Below are positions 7,741 through 14,362 of a DNA stretch of 24,697 nucleotides, in pieces. Made by a program: the position numbers and the translations under genes. The stretch lies in NCBI GenBank assembly GCA_903909415.1, contig CAIVVS010000147.1, forward strand, positions 1 to 24,697. The letters run 5' to 3'. The notes under the pieces are model-generated. The model was not told where the DNA came from. It ran no database searches and saw only the letters and a list, made by a program, of their open reading frames with translations. This DNA is from an uncultured Pseudomonadota bacterium (GTDB lineage Bacteria > Pseudomonadota > Gammaproteobacteria > Burkholderiales > SG8-39). Position 1 is the stretch's first letter. Each line of letters opens with the position of its first letter.

Positions 7741-8424
7741 CTACCAGACCAGGTCGCCCTCGCGGATCAGCATCAGGCAGTTGCCCTCCTCGGTGAACGG
7801 CGCGTGCGGAACGCCGATCGGGAAGCGGAACCAGGTGCCCGAGTGGTAGGCGCCGTACTCGTCCTTGAGCACGCCGGCCAGCACGAAGGTCTCCTCGCCC
7901 ATGGCGTGGTCGTGCGAGGGGATCTTCTTCTGCGGGTGCACGTTGCCGATGCGCGCGGTCTCGATGCCGTGCTGGTCGCGGTACAGGTGCAGCACGTCCG
8001 CGCCGCGGTGCGGGAACGGCGTCCACTTGGCGGTCTTCGAGTCGATGGCCATGCGCGCGGTCTCGTCCTTGCGGATCGGCACGCGGCGCTTGACGTACAG
8101 CGTGCATCCGCCGGCGGTGGACAGCTTCAGCCGGTAGCCCGGCTGGTTGCGCACGAAGCTGTGGCGCTCGAAGGTCTCCGTGCCGTCGGAGAACGAGCCC
8201 TCGACCACGAAGATGTCCACGCGCTCGGCGAGCACTTCCTCGGGCAGGGTGGTGCCCGCGTCCAGGCGCAGCAGCGCCGTCTCGCGTCCCTTGCGCGGGT
8301 CGTTCACGCGCTCGATCAGCTTCATGGCGACGCCGGGCTGGCCGGTGGGCTCCCAGGGCATGGTGTTGGTGTCCATGACCACGACCTTGTCCGGTTCGGC
8401 GTTGAATTGGGGCTTGGCTGACAT
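7741..8424 (-). CDS. Bicupin protein, ChrR-cupin-like
   Basis: A 227-residue soluble protein with two cupin domains in tandem. The C-terminal one (about 155-225) is complete: HDHAMGEETFVLAG (171-184) fits HxHx3Ex6G with H171, H173 and E177, and GTWFRFPIGVPH (196-207) supplies H207. The N-terminal one (about 35-115) keeps the fold pattern (VDIFVVEGSFSDG, CTLYVKRR) but has LPEEVLAE where metal-binding histidines would be, so it is probably metal-free. No N-terminal zinc-binding anti-sigma segment of ChrR type is present. AGGAG precedes the ATG. It lies between the CDGSH gene (32 bp) and dctP (32 bp), so it probably acts on, or senses, the transported compound. An enzymatic role as a metal-dependent dioxygenase or isomerase is possible but unproven. 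Confidence 0.82.
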   Translation of the reverse strand: MSAKPQFNAEPDKVVVMDTNTMPWEPTGQPGVAMKLIERVNDPRKGRETALLRLDAGTTLPEEVLAERVDIFVVEGSFSDGTETFERHSFVRNQPGYRLKLSTAGGCTLYVKRRVPIRKDETARMAIDSKTAKWTPFPHRGADVLHLYRDQHGIETARIGNVHPQKKIPSHDHAMGEETFVLAGVLKDEYGAYHSGTWFRFPIGVPHAPFTEEGNCLMLIREGDLVW

Positions 8425-8456
8425 GTGTGTCTCCTGTGCTGTGTGGCCGGTCCGGC

Positions 8457-8702
8457 TCAGAGCGTGTTGTGCGTGCCGTCGCAGCGCATGCCGTTGGCGC
8501 TGTGCTTGCAGCCGCACATGTAGACGGTCTGGTCCTTGTCCTGCGTGAAGATCACCGGCTTGATGCCGGCCTTGGAGCCGGTGTGCGAACCGTCGCAGAA
8601 CGGCTGGTAGTTGGAAAGGCCGCAGGCGCACCAGGCGTAGCGGTAGGTGGCCATCAGTTCGACCTTGTAGGGGGCTTTCTGCGGGATTGCGGGGTCTGAC
8701 AT
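8457..8702 (-). CDS. Dual CDGSH iron-sulfur domain protein
   Basis: An 81-residue protein with two [2Fe-2S] CDGSH motifs. The first has C25, C27, C36 and H40 (CACGLSNYQPFCDGSH); the second has C63, C65, C74 and H78 (MCGCKHSANGMRCDGTH). Each gives the 3-Cys-1-His ligand set of the mitoNEET-like family. There is no signal peptide or membrane anchor, so it is cytosolic. GAGGAGG precedes the ATG at 8702. It is the first gene of the unit leading into the bicupin and TRAP genes. CDGSH proteins carry electrons or clusters; a role as redox partner for an enzyme acting on the imported substrate is inference. Confidence 0.92.
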   Translation of the reverse strand: MSDPAIPQKAPYKVELMATYRYAWCACGLSNYQPFCDGSHTGSKAGIKPVIFTQDKDQTVYMCGCKHSANGMRCDGTHNTL

Positions 8703-8736
8703 CGGTTCCTCCTCGTTGCGTGGCCCCGCGCCGTCC

Positions 8737-8770
8737 GGGACGGTTGCGGGGCGGGGACGGTTGCGGCGCG
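8737..8770. repeat. 17-bp tandem duplication upstream of the CDGSH operon
   Basis: 8737-8753 and 8754-8770 match at 16 of 17 positions (GGGACGGTTGCGG followed by GGCG or CGCG). It lies in the divergent gap between the CDGSH operon and the antiporter gene, 35-70 bp upstream of the CDGSH start. Confidence 0.8.
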
Positions 8771-8772
8771 GG

Positions 8773-8807
8773 TTGATCCTATCAAACTATGTTTGCATGC
8801 CGGCATG
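8773..8807. promoter_or_regulatory. AT-rich operator/promoter candidate with three inverted repeats
   Basis: This is the only AT-rich patch in the 252-bp gap between the divergent CDGSH operon and antiporter gene. It holds three perfect short dyads in a row: TTGAT-CCT-ATCAA (8773-8785), CAAAC-TAT-GTTTG (8783-8795) and CATGCCGGCATG (8796-8807). Overlapping dyads of this kind are typical of repressor or activator sites. Possible -10-like hexamers exist on the minus strand (CATAGT, TAGGAT) but no clean -35 pair, so a regulated promoter for the CDGSH-TRAP operon is the likeliest reading. No regulator gene is adjacent. Confidence 0.5.
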
Positions 8808-8922
8808 AAAATGGATGAATGCGCCGCTCGCGCCGCTTTGTGCGCCGCGTCATGCCGCGTCCCCGGTTGCGCCCGGCACCGACCTGCGTGGCCCGCGCGA
8901 ATATCTGCAAGCGCGCTGTGCT

Positions 8923-8953
8923 AAGGTCGCCGCCCGATCCAAGGTCGCCGCCC
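8923..8953 (+). repeat. 18-bp-period direct repeat just before the antiporter start
   Basis: AAGGTCGCCGCCC occurs at 8923-8935 and again at 8941-8953, ending one base before the ATG at 8955. The AAGG of the second copy is the only ribosome-site-like sequence near this start, so the repeat duplicates the translation start region. Confidence 0.75.
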
Positions 8954-8954
8954 C

Positions 8955-10535
8955 ATGCACCTTCTCGAAGTCACCCTGTTCCTGCTGCTGTGTTCGGTCG
9001 CGCTCGGCTGGGTGGCGCGCCGCCTGCAGTTTCCCTATCCGATCGCGCTGGTGGTCGGGGGCGGGGCGCTCGGCTTCGTCCCCGGCCTGCCGCAGCTCGC
9101 CTTCGACCCGCTGTTCATCCTGGTGCTGGTGCTGCCGCCCATCCTCTACCAGGCGGCGCTGCTCACCTCGTGGCGCGACTTCAAGGCGAGCCTGCGCCCG
9201 ATCGGCCTGCTCGCCATCGGCCTGGTGGTGGTGACCACGCTGGCGGTGGGGGTGGCGGTGAAGTGGCTGGTGCCGGACATTCCCTGGGCGGCTGCCTTCG
9301 CGCTGGGCGCCATCGTCTCGCCGCCGGACGCGGTGGCCGCCACCGCCATCCTGTCGCGCCTGGCCATCCCGCGCCGCGTCGTGACGGTGCTGGAGGGCGA
9401 GAGCTTGGTGAACGACGCCTCGGGCCTGGTGCTGTACAAGTTCGCGGTGGCGGCGGTGATGACCGGCGGTTTCTCCATGGCCGACGCCGGCCTGCAGTTC
9501 GTCGGGCTGTCACTGGGCGGCATCGCGCTGGGCGTTACGCTGGCGCTGGCCTTCGTCTGGGTGCACCGCCACCTGGGAGACACGTTCATCGAGGTGCTGA
9601 CCACCCTGTCGGTGCCCTACGTCGCCTACATCCTGGCCGAATCGCTCGGTGCCTCGGGCGTGCTCGCGGTGGTGGCGGCCGGCCTGGTGCGCGGGCGCCA
9701 TTCGCCCGAGATCGTGTCGGCCCAGATGCGCATCGTCGCGCGCTCGATGTGGAACATGCAGGTGTTCCTGCTCAACAGCCTGGTCTTCATCCTGATGGGG
9801 CTGCAGCTCTCGGACCTGGTGGAGCGCCTGTCGGCCACCGGCGCGGGACACACGGTGGCCGAGCTCGTGGCGGGTGCCGTGCTGATCAGCATGACCGCGA
9901 TCATGGTTCGCTTTGCCTGGGTGTACCTGGTCGCCTACCTGCCGCGCGCGCTGTCACCAAAGCTGCGCCGGCGCGAGCCCCCGCCAGTCGAGGCCGAGGT
10001 GTTCATCACAGGCTGGTGCGGCATGCGCGGCATCGTGTCGCTGGCCGCGGCGCTCGGCCTGCCGCTGGCGCTGGAGAACGGCCAGCCGTTCCCTGAGCGC
10101 GACCTGATCGTGTTCCTCACCTTCTCGGTGATCGCGGTGACCCTGGTGCTGCAGGGCCTGACCCTGGCGCCGCTGATCCGGGTGCTGGACATGGGCCACG
10201 ACCCGAGCGCGGACGGGGAGCGGCAGGTGGCGCGCGTCGCGCTGGCCGCGGCCGCGGCGGCGGCGATCGACGCCGCCGCGCAGGACCCGTCACGCGCCGC
10301 GTATGTGCCCGGCGAGCTGGTCGAGCGCATACGCGCGGAGTTCTCGGAGAAGGCGGTGTTCGACACCGAGGGCGCGGCCGACTCGCGCGTGGCGCAGCTC
10401 GCCAGCCAGTTGCGCCGCGCCGCGCTGGCGGCAGAGCGCCGCGAGCTGATACGCATCTGGCGCGCCGACCTCATCAGCGACGAGGTGCTGCACGAGCTGG
10501 AGGAAGTGCTGGACTACCGGGAGTCGCACGCCTGA
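8955..10535 (+). CDS. Na+/H+ antiporter, CPA1 family
   Basis: A 526-residue membrane transporter exchanging Na+ (or K+) for H+. It shows the CPA1 core: PPILYQAALLTSWRDFK (61-77), SPPDAVAATAIL (122-133) in the unwound helix, and EGESLVNDASGLVLYK (147-162) with the Asn153-Asp154 pair that marks electroneutral CPA1 exchangers. About twelve hydrophobic segments run to residue 405 or so, followed by a C-terminal cytoplasmic domain of about 115 residues rich in Ala, Glu and Arg. Length and motifs match bacterial NhaP/YjcE-like proteins. The ATG at 8955 begins directly in the first helix. It is transcribed alone, convergent with the small gene at 10590. Confidence 0.93.
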   Translation: MHLLEVTLFLLLCSVALGWVARRLQFPYPIALVVGGGALGFVPGLPQLAFDPLFILVLVLPPILYQAALLTSWRDFKASLRPIGLLAIGLVVVTTLAVGVAVKWLVPDIPWAAAFALGAIVSPPDAVAATAILSRLAIPRRVVTVLEGESLVNDASGLVLYKFAVAAVMTGGFSMADAGLQFVGLSLGGIALGVTLALAFVWVHRHLGDTFIEVLTTLSVPYVAYILAESLGASGVLAVVAAGLVRGRHSPEIVSAQMRIVARSMWNMQVFLLNSLVFILMGLQLSDLVERLSATGAGHTVAELVAGAVLISMTAIMVRFAWVYLVAYLPRALSPKLRRREPPPVEAEVFITGWCGMRGIVSLAAALGLPLALENGQPFPERDLIVFLTFSVIAVTLVLQGLTLAPLIRVLDMGHDPSADGERQVARVALAAAAAAAIDAAAQDPSRAAYVPGELVERIRAEFSEKAVFDTEGAADSRVAQLASQLRRAALAAERRELIRIWRADLISDEVLHELEEVLDYRESHA

Positions 10536-10543
10536 GGCGCGCG

Positions 10544-10562
10544 CCGGCCCGTCCCGGGCCGG
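10544..10562. terminator. GC hairpin between convergent genes
   Basis: CCGGCCCG (10544-10551) and CGGGCCGG (10555-10562) form a perfect 8-bp stem with a TCC loop, 9 bp after the antiporter stop and about 28 bp from the end of the opposing gene. No T-run follows on either strand, so it may act only as a weak or factor-assisted bidirectional terminator. Confidence 0.5.
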
Positions 10563-10576
10563 GGCTTGCCTTGCCG

Positions 10577-10600
10577 CTTACTTCGCGACTTACTTCGCGG
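10577..10600 (-). repeat. 12-bp tandem duplication spanning a stop codon
   Basis: 10577-10588 and 10589-10600 match at 11 of 12 positions (CTTACTTCGCGA/G on the plus strand). On the minus strand each copy contains AAG TAA; because 12 is a multiple of three, a second in-frame TAA follows the real stop after three codons. Confidence 0.75.
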
Positions 10601-10856
10601 CCAGTCCCTTTTCCAGCGCCGCGGTCACGACCTCGGTCATGGTCTTGCCGCTGGACGCGACCTGTGCGTTCAGCTTGGCCACCAGCCCGCTGTTGAGCTT
10701 GACCGCGAACGGCACCAGCCCGGCGGCGCGGTCCAGCTCGCGCTGCTCGCGGCGGCCGATCTCCTCGGCCTTCGGGCCGGGGATGCCGTGCGTGTTGCCC
10801 TTGTTGCGGTTGGCGATGGTGAGGCCCTTGAGTTTTTCCAGATCCTGCCGCTTCAT
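10590..10856 (-). CDS. Small hypothetical protein, possible ribbon-helix-helix fold
   Basis: An 88-residue basic protein. AAGGAAC precedes the ATG at 10856. The N-terminal half is charged and polar (KRQDLEKLKGLTIANRNKG, EEIGRREQRELDRAAGL). The C-terminal half, PFAVKLNSGLVAKLNAQVASSGKTMTEVVTAALEKGLAAK, has the strand-helix-helix rhythm of ribbon-helix-helix DNA-binding proteins: a short basic strand, an amphipathic helix, a turn with Lys-Thr-Met-Thr, and a second helix. No toxin gene is adjacent (an antiporter on one side, a flavoprotein on the other), so an antitoxin role is not supported. I do not recognise a named family; the fold is an inference. Confidence 0.7.
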   Translation of the reverse strand: MKRQDLEKLKGLTIANRNKGNTHGIPGPKAEEIGRREQRELDRAAGLVPFAVKLNSGLVAKLNAQVASSGKTMTEVVTAALEKGLAAK

Positions 10857-10959
10857 GGCGCTTGTTCCTTGGTGGTTCCGATGGACGAGGACGCATTCTA
10901 CGCACTTGCGGGGCCGGCCCGCCGTGCGCCGGGCAACGCAAGGCGCGCCCCTCCCCGGG

Positions 10960-12204
10960 TCAGGCGAATTGCCCGGCCACCCAGCCCGAGGACCAGGCCC
11001 ACTGGAAGTTGTAGCCCCCGAGCCACCCGGTCACGTCCAGCACCTCGCCGATGAGGTACAGCCCGGGCGAGCGCTTGGCCTCCATGGTCTTCGATGACAC
11101 CTCGTCCGTGTCCACGCCGCCCAGCGTGACTTCCGCCTTGGCATAGCCCAGCGTGCCCGAGGGCGCGATGCGCCAGCGGTTCAGCGACTCGGCCGCCGCC
11201 GCCACCTGCGCGTTCGACCACTGCCCCATCGGCTGGTCCCAGCCGAAGGCCTCGCACCAGGCCTGCGCGAAGCGTCGCGGCAGGCGCTCGGCCAGCAGGT
11301 TGTGCGGCAGCAGCGACCCGCGCCGGTTGGACGCCAGCCATTCGGCGGCATCGGTGCCGGGCAGCAGGTCGATCTCGATCGGCGAGCGATGGGCGTCGGC
11401 TTGCATCTGCCAGTAGCTCGATACCTGCAGGATCGCCGGGCCCGACAGGCCGCGGTGCGTGATCAGCGCCGATTCGCGGAAGGATGCGGGCTTCGCTTTC
11501 CTGTCCGTCGGGTTCCAGTGACAGCCGGTCACCGCCTCGAAGGCCACGCCTGCCAGCGGCGCGAGCGGCGCGAAGTCCTCGGGCCGCAGCGCCAGCGGCA
11601 CCAGCGCCGGGCGCGGCGGCACCATCGCCAGGCCGAACTGTTCCGCCAGCCTGTAGCCCAGCGGTGTGGCGCCCAGCTTGGGCACGGCCAGGCCGCCGGT
11701 GGCCACCACCAGCGACGGCGCGCTGAACGTGCCCAGCGTGGTGGCGACCCGGTACGCGTCACCGGTCTTCTCGACTGCCTGCACCTCGCAGGGCTGGGCC
11801 CATTGCACGCCGGCGGACTCGCACTCGGCCATGAGCAAGTCGATGATGTCCTGCGCCGACTCGCGGCAGAACAGCTGGCCGTGATCGCGTTCTTCCCAGG
11901 CCACGCGGTGCCGGCCCAGCAGTTCCAGGAACATCGCCGGGGTGTAGCGGGTGAGGGCCGAGCGCGCGAAATGCGGGTTGCGCGACAGGAAATTGTCCGG
12001 GCCGACGGTCCGGTTGGTGAAATTGCAGCGCCCGCCGCCGGAAATCCGGATGCGCTCGCCGACCCGCGCCGCATGCTCGATGAGCAGCACCCGGCGGCCG
12101 CGCTGGCCGGCCTGGGCGGCGCACATCATGCCGGCCGCGCCGGCGCCGATGACGAGGACGTCATGCGTCACGGGGGGGGCGGCGAAGCGGGATTGTTTGA
12201 GCAT
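10960..12204 (-). CDS. YhiN/HI0933-family FAD-dependent flavoprotein
   Basis: A 414-residue flavoprotein, probably an NAD(P)/FAD-dependent oxidoreductase. The FAD-binding GAGAAG is at 20-25 in DVLVIGAGAAGMMCA, the family hallmark GGGRCNFTN at 56-64, GLSGPAILQVS in the insert domain, and the C-terminal GEVLDVTGWLGGYNFQWAWSSG that closes the FAD site. The length is normal. The ATG at 12204 gives a short N-terminus before the FAD motif; an in-frame ATG at 12234 is an alternative, and neither has a strong ribosome site. In vivo substrates of this family are poorly known; some relatives act on dehydro-bile acids or flavin-linked reductions. It is divergent from the dioxygenase-like gene at 12334. 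Confidence 0.9.
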   Translation of the reverse strand: MLKQSRFAAPPVTHDVLVIGAGAAGMMCAAQAGQRGRRVLLIEHAARVGERIRISGGGRCNFTNRTVGPDNFLSRNPHFARSALTRYTPAMFLELLGRHRVAWEERDHGQLFCRESAQDIIDLLMAECESAGVQWAQPCEVQAVEKTGDAYRVATTLGTFSAPSLVVATGGLAVPKLGATPLGYRLAEQFGLAMVPPRPALVPLALRPEDFAPLAPLAGVAFEAVTGCHWNPTDRKAKPASFRESALITHRGLSGPAILQVSSYWQMQADAHRSPIEIDLLPGTDAAEWLASNRRGSLLPHNLLAERLPRRFAQAWCEAFGWDQPMGQWSNAQVAAAAESLNRWRIAPSGTLGYAKAEVTLGGVDTDEVSSKTMEAKRSPGLYLIGEVLDVTGWLGGYNFQWAWSSGWVAGQFA

Positions 12205-12251
12205 GATCAAGGCTAGCACCCATTTGCGGGGCATTGCGGCGCCCGCAGCCC

Positions 12252-12295
12252 TTGCCACCGAGGGTGGACGCGCTATGCTTGTGATGCGCAAGCAT
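12252..12295 (+). promoter_or_regulatory. Sigma-70-like promoter with overlapping dyads
   Basis: TTGCCA (12252-12257), a 16-bp spacer and TATGCT (12274-12279) make a good match to a housekeeping promoter firing toward 12334, with about 48 nt of leader. Two dyads overlap it: CCACC-GAG-GGTGG (12255-12267) at the -35/spacer and ATGCTTG-N7-CAAGCAT (12275-12295) over the -10 and start point. The second is well placed for a repressor operator. This would drive the dioxygenase-like gene and its followers. Confidence 0.55.
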
Positions 12296-12333
12296 TGCGA
12301 CCACCGCCCGACCTGAACCGCAAGGAGACCCCC

Positions 12334-12861
12334 ATGCTGCCCATGCCCATCGCCGACCTCCAGGCCATCTCCCGCGAACTCGCCGCCACCGGCAAGCGCG
12401 TGCACGTGATGTGGCAGCAGCCCGAGTCGCTGGCCTTCGTCGCGCGCGGGCGCCAGTACCGCAGCGAGTTCCACGTGAACCCGTCGGACGAGCTGATGTA
12501 CATGGTCAAGGGCGAGATGAACCTGCACTTCCGCACGCCGGAGGGCAAGGAAGAGATCGCCGTGCTCAAGGAAGGCTGCACCATCTACACCGCCGGCGGC
12601 ATCCCGCACTCGCCGCGCTTTCCCGAGGACGCCTTCCTGCTGGTGGTGGAGCGCAAGCGCCACCCGGGCGAGCAGGACGCCTTCCAGTGGTTCTGCCCGT
12701 CCTGCGACCACAAGCTCTACGAGGCGCGCTTCACGGTGAGCGATTACCGCGTGGACCCGGTGTCCGGCGCCTACCGCGAGTTCTACCAGTCGGAGAAGAA
12801 CCGCACCTGCACCGAATGCGGCCACGTCGTGCCGGTGCCCGACGAATTTTCGGCGAAATGA
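12334..12861 (+). CDS. 3-hydroxyanthranilate 3,4-dioxygenase-like cupin protein
   Basis: A 175-residue Fe(II) ring-cleaving-dioxygenase-like protein. Ligands match the family: H47 and E53 (FHVNPSDE) and H92 (PHSP), with R43 four residues before H47 as in known enzymes, and E106 in VVERKR. The C-terminal rubredoxin-like metal site is present (C121-x2-C124 and C159-x2-C162), typical of bacterial enzymes. One residue is missing after HSP: known enzymes read HSPQR, this one HSPRF, so the substrate-carboxylate Arg is shifted. AAGGAG sits before the ATG; an upstream in-frame start at 12295 lacks one. No kynurenine-pathway genes are near, so the natural substrate may be a different catechol or aminophenol. 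It is followed 19 bp later by the FlK-type thioesterase. Confidence 0.8.
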   Translation: MLPMPIADLQAISRELAATGKRVHVMWQQPESLAFVARGRQYRSEFHVNPSDELMYMVKGEMNLHFRTPEGKEEIAVLKEGCTIYTAGGIPHSPRFPEDAFLLVVERKRHPGEQDAFQWFCPSCDHKLYEARFTVSDYRVDPVSGAYREFYQSEKNRTCTECGHVVPVPDEFSAK

Positions 12862-12880
12862 GCAAGTAGCGAAAGCCCCA

Positions 12881-13300
12881 TTGGCCACCACGCCCAGCGT
12901 CCTGGAACGCATCGCCGTCGGCATGACCGGCGAGGCCTCGCTCACCGTCGGCGAGGAACACACCGCGCCACGCGTGGGCAGCGGCAAGGTGCGCGTGCTG
13001 GCCACGCCGGTGATGATCAACCTGTTCGAGGCGGCGGCGCTGGCCGCCTGCGAACGCCTGCTGCCCGAAGGCCACCAGAGCCTGGGCACGGTGCTGGACG
13101 TGCGCCACATCGCGGCCACGCCGGTGGGCATGAAGGTGACGGCGGTCGCGAAGGTGGTAGGGTTGGAAGGCCGCACCGTGCGCTTCACGCTGGAAGCGCG
13201 CGACGAGCGCGAGGTGATAGGCGACGGCCGCCACGAGCGGGTGGTGGTGAACGTCGCCCGCTTCGATGAACGGGTAAGGAAGAAGCTCGCAACGAGCTGA
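12881..13300 (+). CDS. FlK-type hotdog acyl-CoA thioesterase
   Basis: A 139-residue hotdog-fold thioesterase. From the TTG at 12881 its numbering coincides with fluoroacetyl-CoA thioesterase FlK: T42 (LATP), E50 (NLFEAA), G69 (QSLGT) and H76 (VRHIAATP) match the known catalytic residues Thr42, Glu50, Gly69 and His76. That agreement supports the TTG start; the next in-frame ATG (12923) would cut into the first strand. FlK's gating Phe36 is replaced by Lys36, so fluoroacetyl-CoA specificity is not expected. It probably hydrolyses a small acyl-CoA. It sits between the dioxygenase-like gene and a Bug receptor in a co-directional cluster. Its stop begins a 14-bp repeat. Confidence 0.85.
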   Translation: MATTPSVLERIAVGMTGEASLTVGEEHTAPRVGSGKVRVLATPVMINLFEAAALAACERLLPEGHQSLGTVLDVRHIAATPVGMKVTAVAKVVGLEGRTVRFTLEARDEREVIGDGRHERVVVNVARFDERVRKKLATS

Positions 13301-13324
13301 ACACAGGCAACTGAATACAGGCCC
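13297..13324 (+). repeat. 14-bp tandem duplication spanning the thioesterase stop
   Basis: CTGAACACAGGCAA (13297-13310) and CTGAATACAGGCCC (13311-13324) match at 11 of 14 positions. The TGA in the first is the real stop; the second carries another TGA in a different frame. On its own this could be chance, but it follows the pattern seen at other gene ends here. Confidence 0.55.
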
Positions 13325-13378
13325 GAGGCTTCCTGACCGGAGCCAGGGCGTATCCGTAGGAAACATGAAGGAGGTGTC

Positions 13379-14362
13379 ATGATTCTTGCTGTCAGGTGTG
13401 TCGCGCGGTTCCTTTCCATCCTCGTCTGTGGCCTGCTGCTGCCCGGCGGGCCGGCCTTCTCCCAGGACTATCCCGCGCGCCTTGTGCGCCTGGTCACCGG
13501 TGGCTCCCAGGGCGGGCCGGTGGACGTGGCCTCGCGCGTCGTGGCCCAGCGCCTGACGGAAACCTGGGGCCAGACGGTGATCGTCGAGAACCGCGTCGGT
13601 GGCAGCGAGGTGATCGCCGGCGAGATGGTCTCCAAGGCCAGGCCCGACGGCTACACCCTGCTGCTCGCGGGCGGGGTGATCACCCTGACCCCGGCGATCA
13701 TGCCCAGGCTGCCCTACGACCCGGACAAGGGCTTCACCCCCATCACGCTGATGATGCAAAGCCCGATGGCGCTGGTGATCGCGGCCAATGCCCCGCAACA
13801 GTCGCTGGCCGACCTGATCGCCTCGGCCAAGCAGCGCCCCGGCCAGATCGCCTGGGCCTCGGCCGGCATCGCGACCAACAACCACTTCGCCGGCGAGCAG
13901 ATCGCGCTGGCCGCGGGCATCAAGCTGATCCATACGCCGTACAAGGGCAGCCAGCCGGCGGCCACCGCGGTGCTCAGCGGGGACGTGGCCTTCGGCATCG
14001 TCGCCCTCACCTCGGCGCTGGTGAACGCCAAGGCCGGCACCATGAAGCTGGTGGCGCTTACCTCGGAGAAGCGCAGCCCGCTCGCCCCCGGCGTGCCGGC
14101 GCTGGCGGAGCTGGGCATACCGGGCGTGGACGGCGCGGTGCGCGCCGGACTCGTCGGCCCGGCGGGGCTGCCGCCCGCGATCGTCGCCAAGGTGAATGCT
14201 GACATGAACCGGATCCTGCGCGAGCCGCTGGTGCGCGAACGCTTCGCCACGCTGGGCATGGAGCCGCTGGGCAGCACGCCCGAGGAGTACGAGGCCTTCA
14301 ACCGCAAGCAGATCGCGGACTTCCGCAACGTGGTCACGCAGGCCAACATCAAGGTCGAGTGA
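13379..14362 (+). CDS. Bug/TctC-family periplasmic solute receptor
   Basis: A 327-residue extracytoplasmic binding protein of the tripartite tricarboxylate transporter family. Residues 1-28 are a signal peptide with cleavage near AFS-QDYP. Family motifs: YPARLVRLVTGGSQGGPVDV after cleavage, QTVIVENRVGGSEVIAGEMV, ARPDGYTLLLAG, LIHTPYKGSQPAATAVLSGDVAFG, and a late MEPLGSTPEEYEAF. GGAGG lies 5-6 bp before the ATG. No TctA/TctB membrane genes are adjacent, which is common for Bug receptors in Burkholderiales. Gene order suggests it captures a carboxylate or aromatic acid handled by the flanking thioesterase and di-iron enzyme (inference). Confidence 0.93.
   Translation: MILAVRCVARFLSILVCGLLLPGGPAFSQDYPARLVRLVTGGSQGGPVDVASRVVAQRLTETWGQTVIVENRVGGSEVIAGEMVSKARPDGYTLLLAGGVITLTPAIMPRLPYDPDKGFTPITLMMQSPMALVIAANAPQQSLADLIASAKQRPGQIAWASAGIATNNHFAGEQIALAAGIKLIHTPYKGSQPAATAVLSGDVAFGIVALTSALVNAKAGTMKLVALTSEKRSPLAPGVPALAELGIPGVDGAVRAGLVGPAGLPPAIVAKVNADMNRILREPLVRERFATLGMEPLGSTPEEYEAFNRKQIADFRNVVTQANIKVE

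Noticed and set aside
6458..7849. Long plus-strand frame (463 codons) across the TRAP receptor
   Set aside because: His/Asp/Val-rich shadow of dctP and neighbours with no domain-like sequence.
10590..10856. Antitoxin of a toxin-antitoxin pair
   Set aside because: No small toxin-like gene is adjacent on either side; the neighbours are an antiporter and a flavoprotein.
12334..12861. Part of a kynurenine or quinolinate (NAD) pathway
   Set aside because: No kynureninase, kynurenine monooxygenase, nadC or aminocarboxymuconate genes in the window, and the substrate-arginine segment is altered.
12881..13300. Fluoroacetate resistance gene
   Set aside because: The catalytic triad matches FlK, but the gating Phe36 is Lys and no fluorometabolite genes are nearby.
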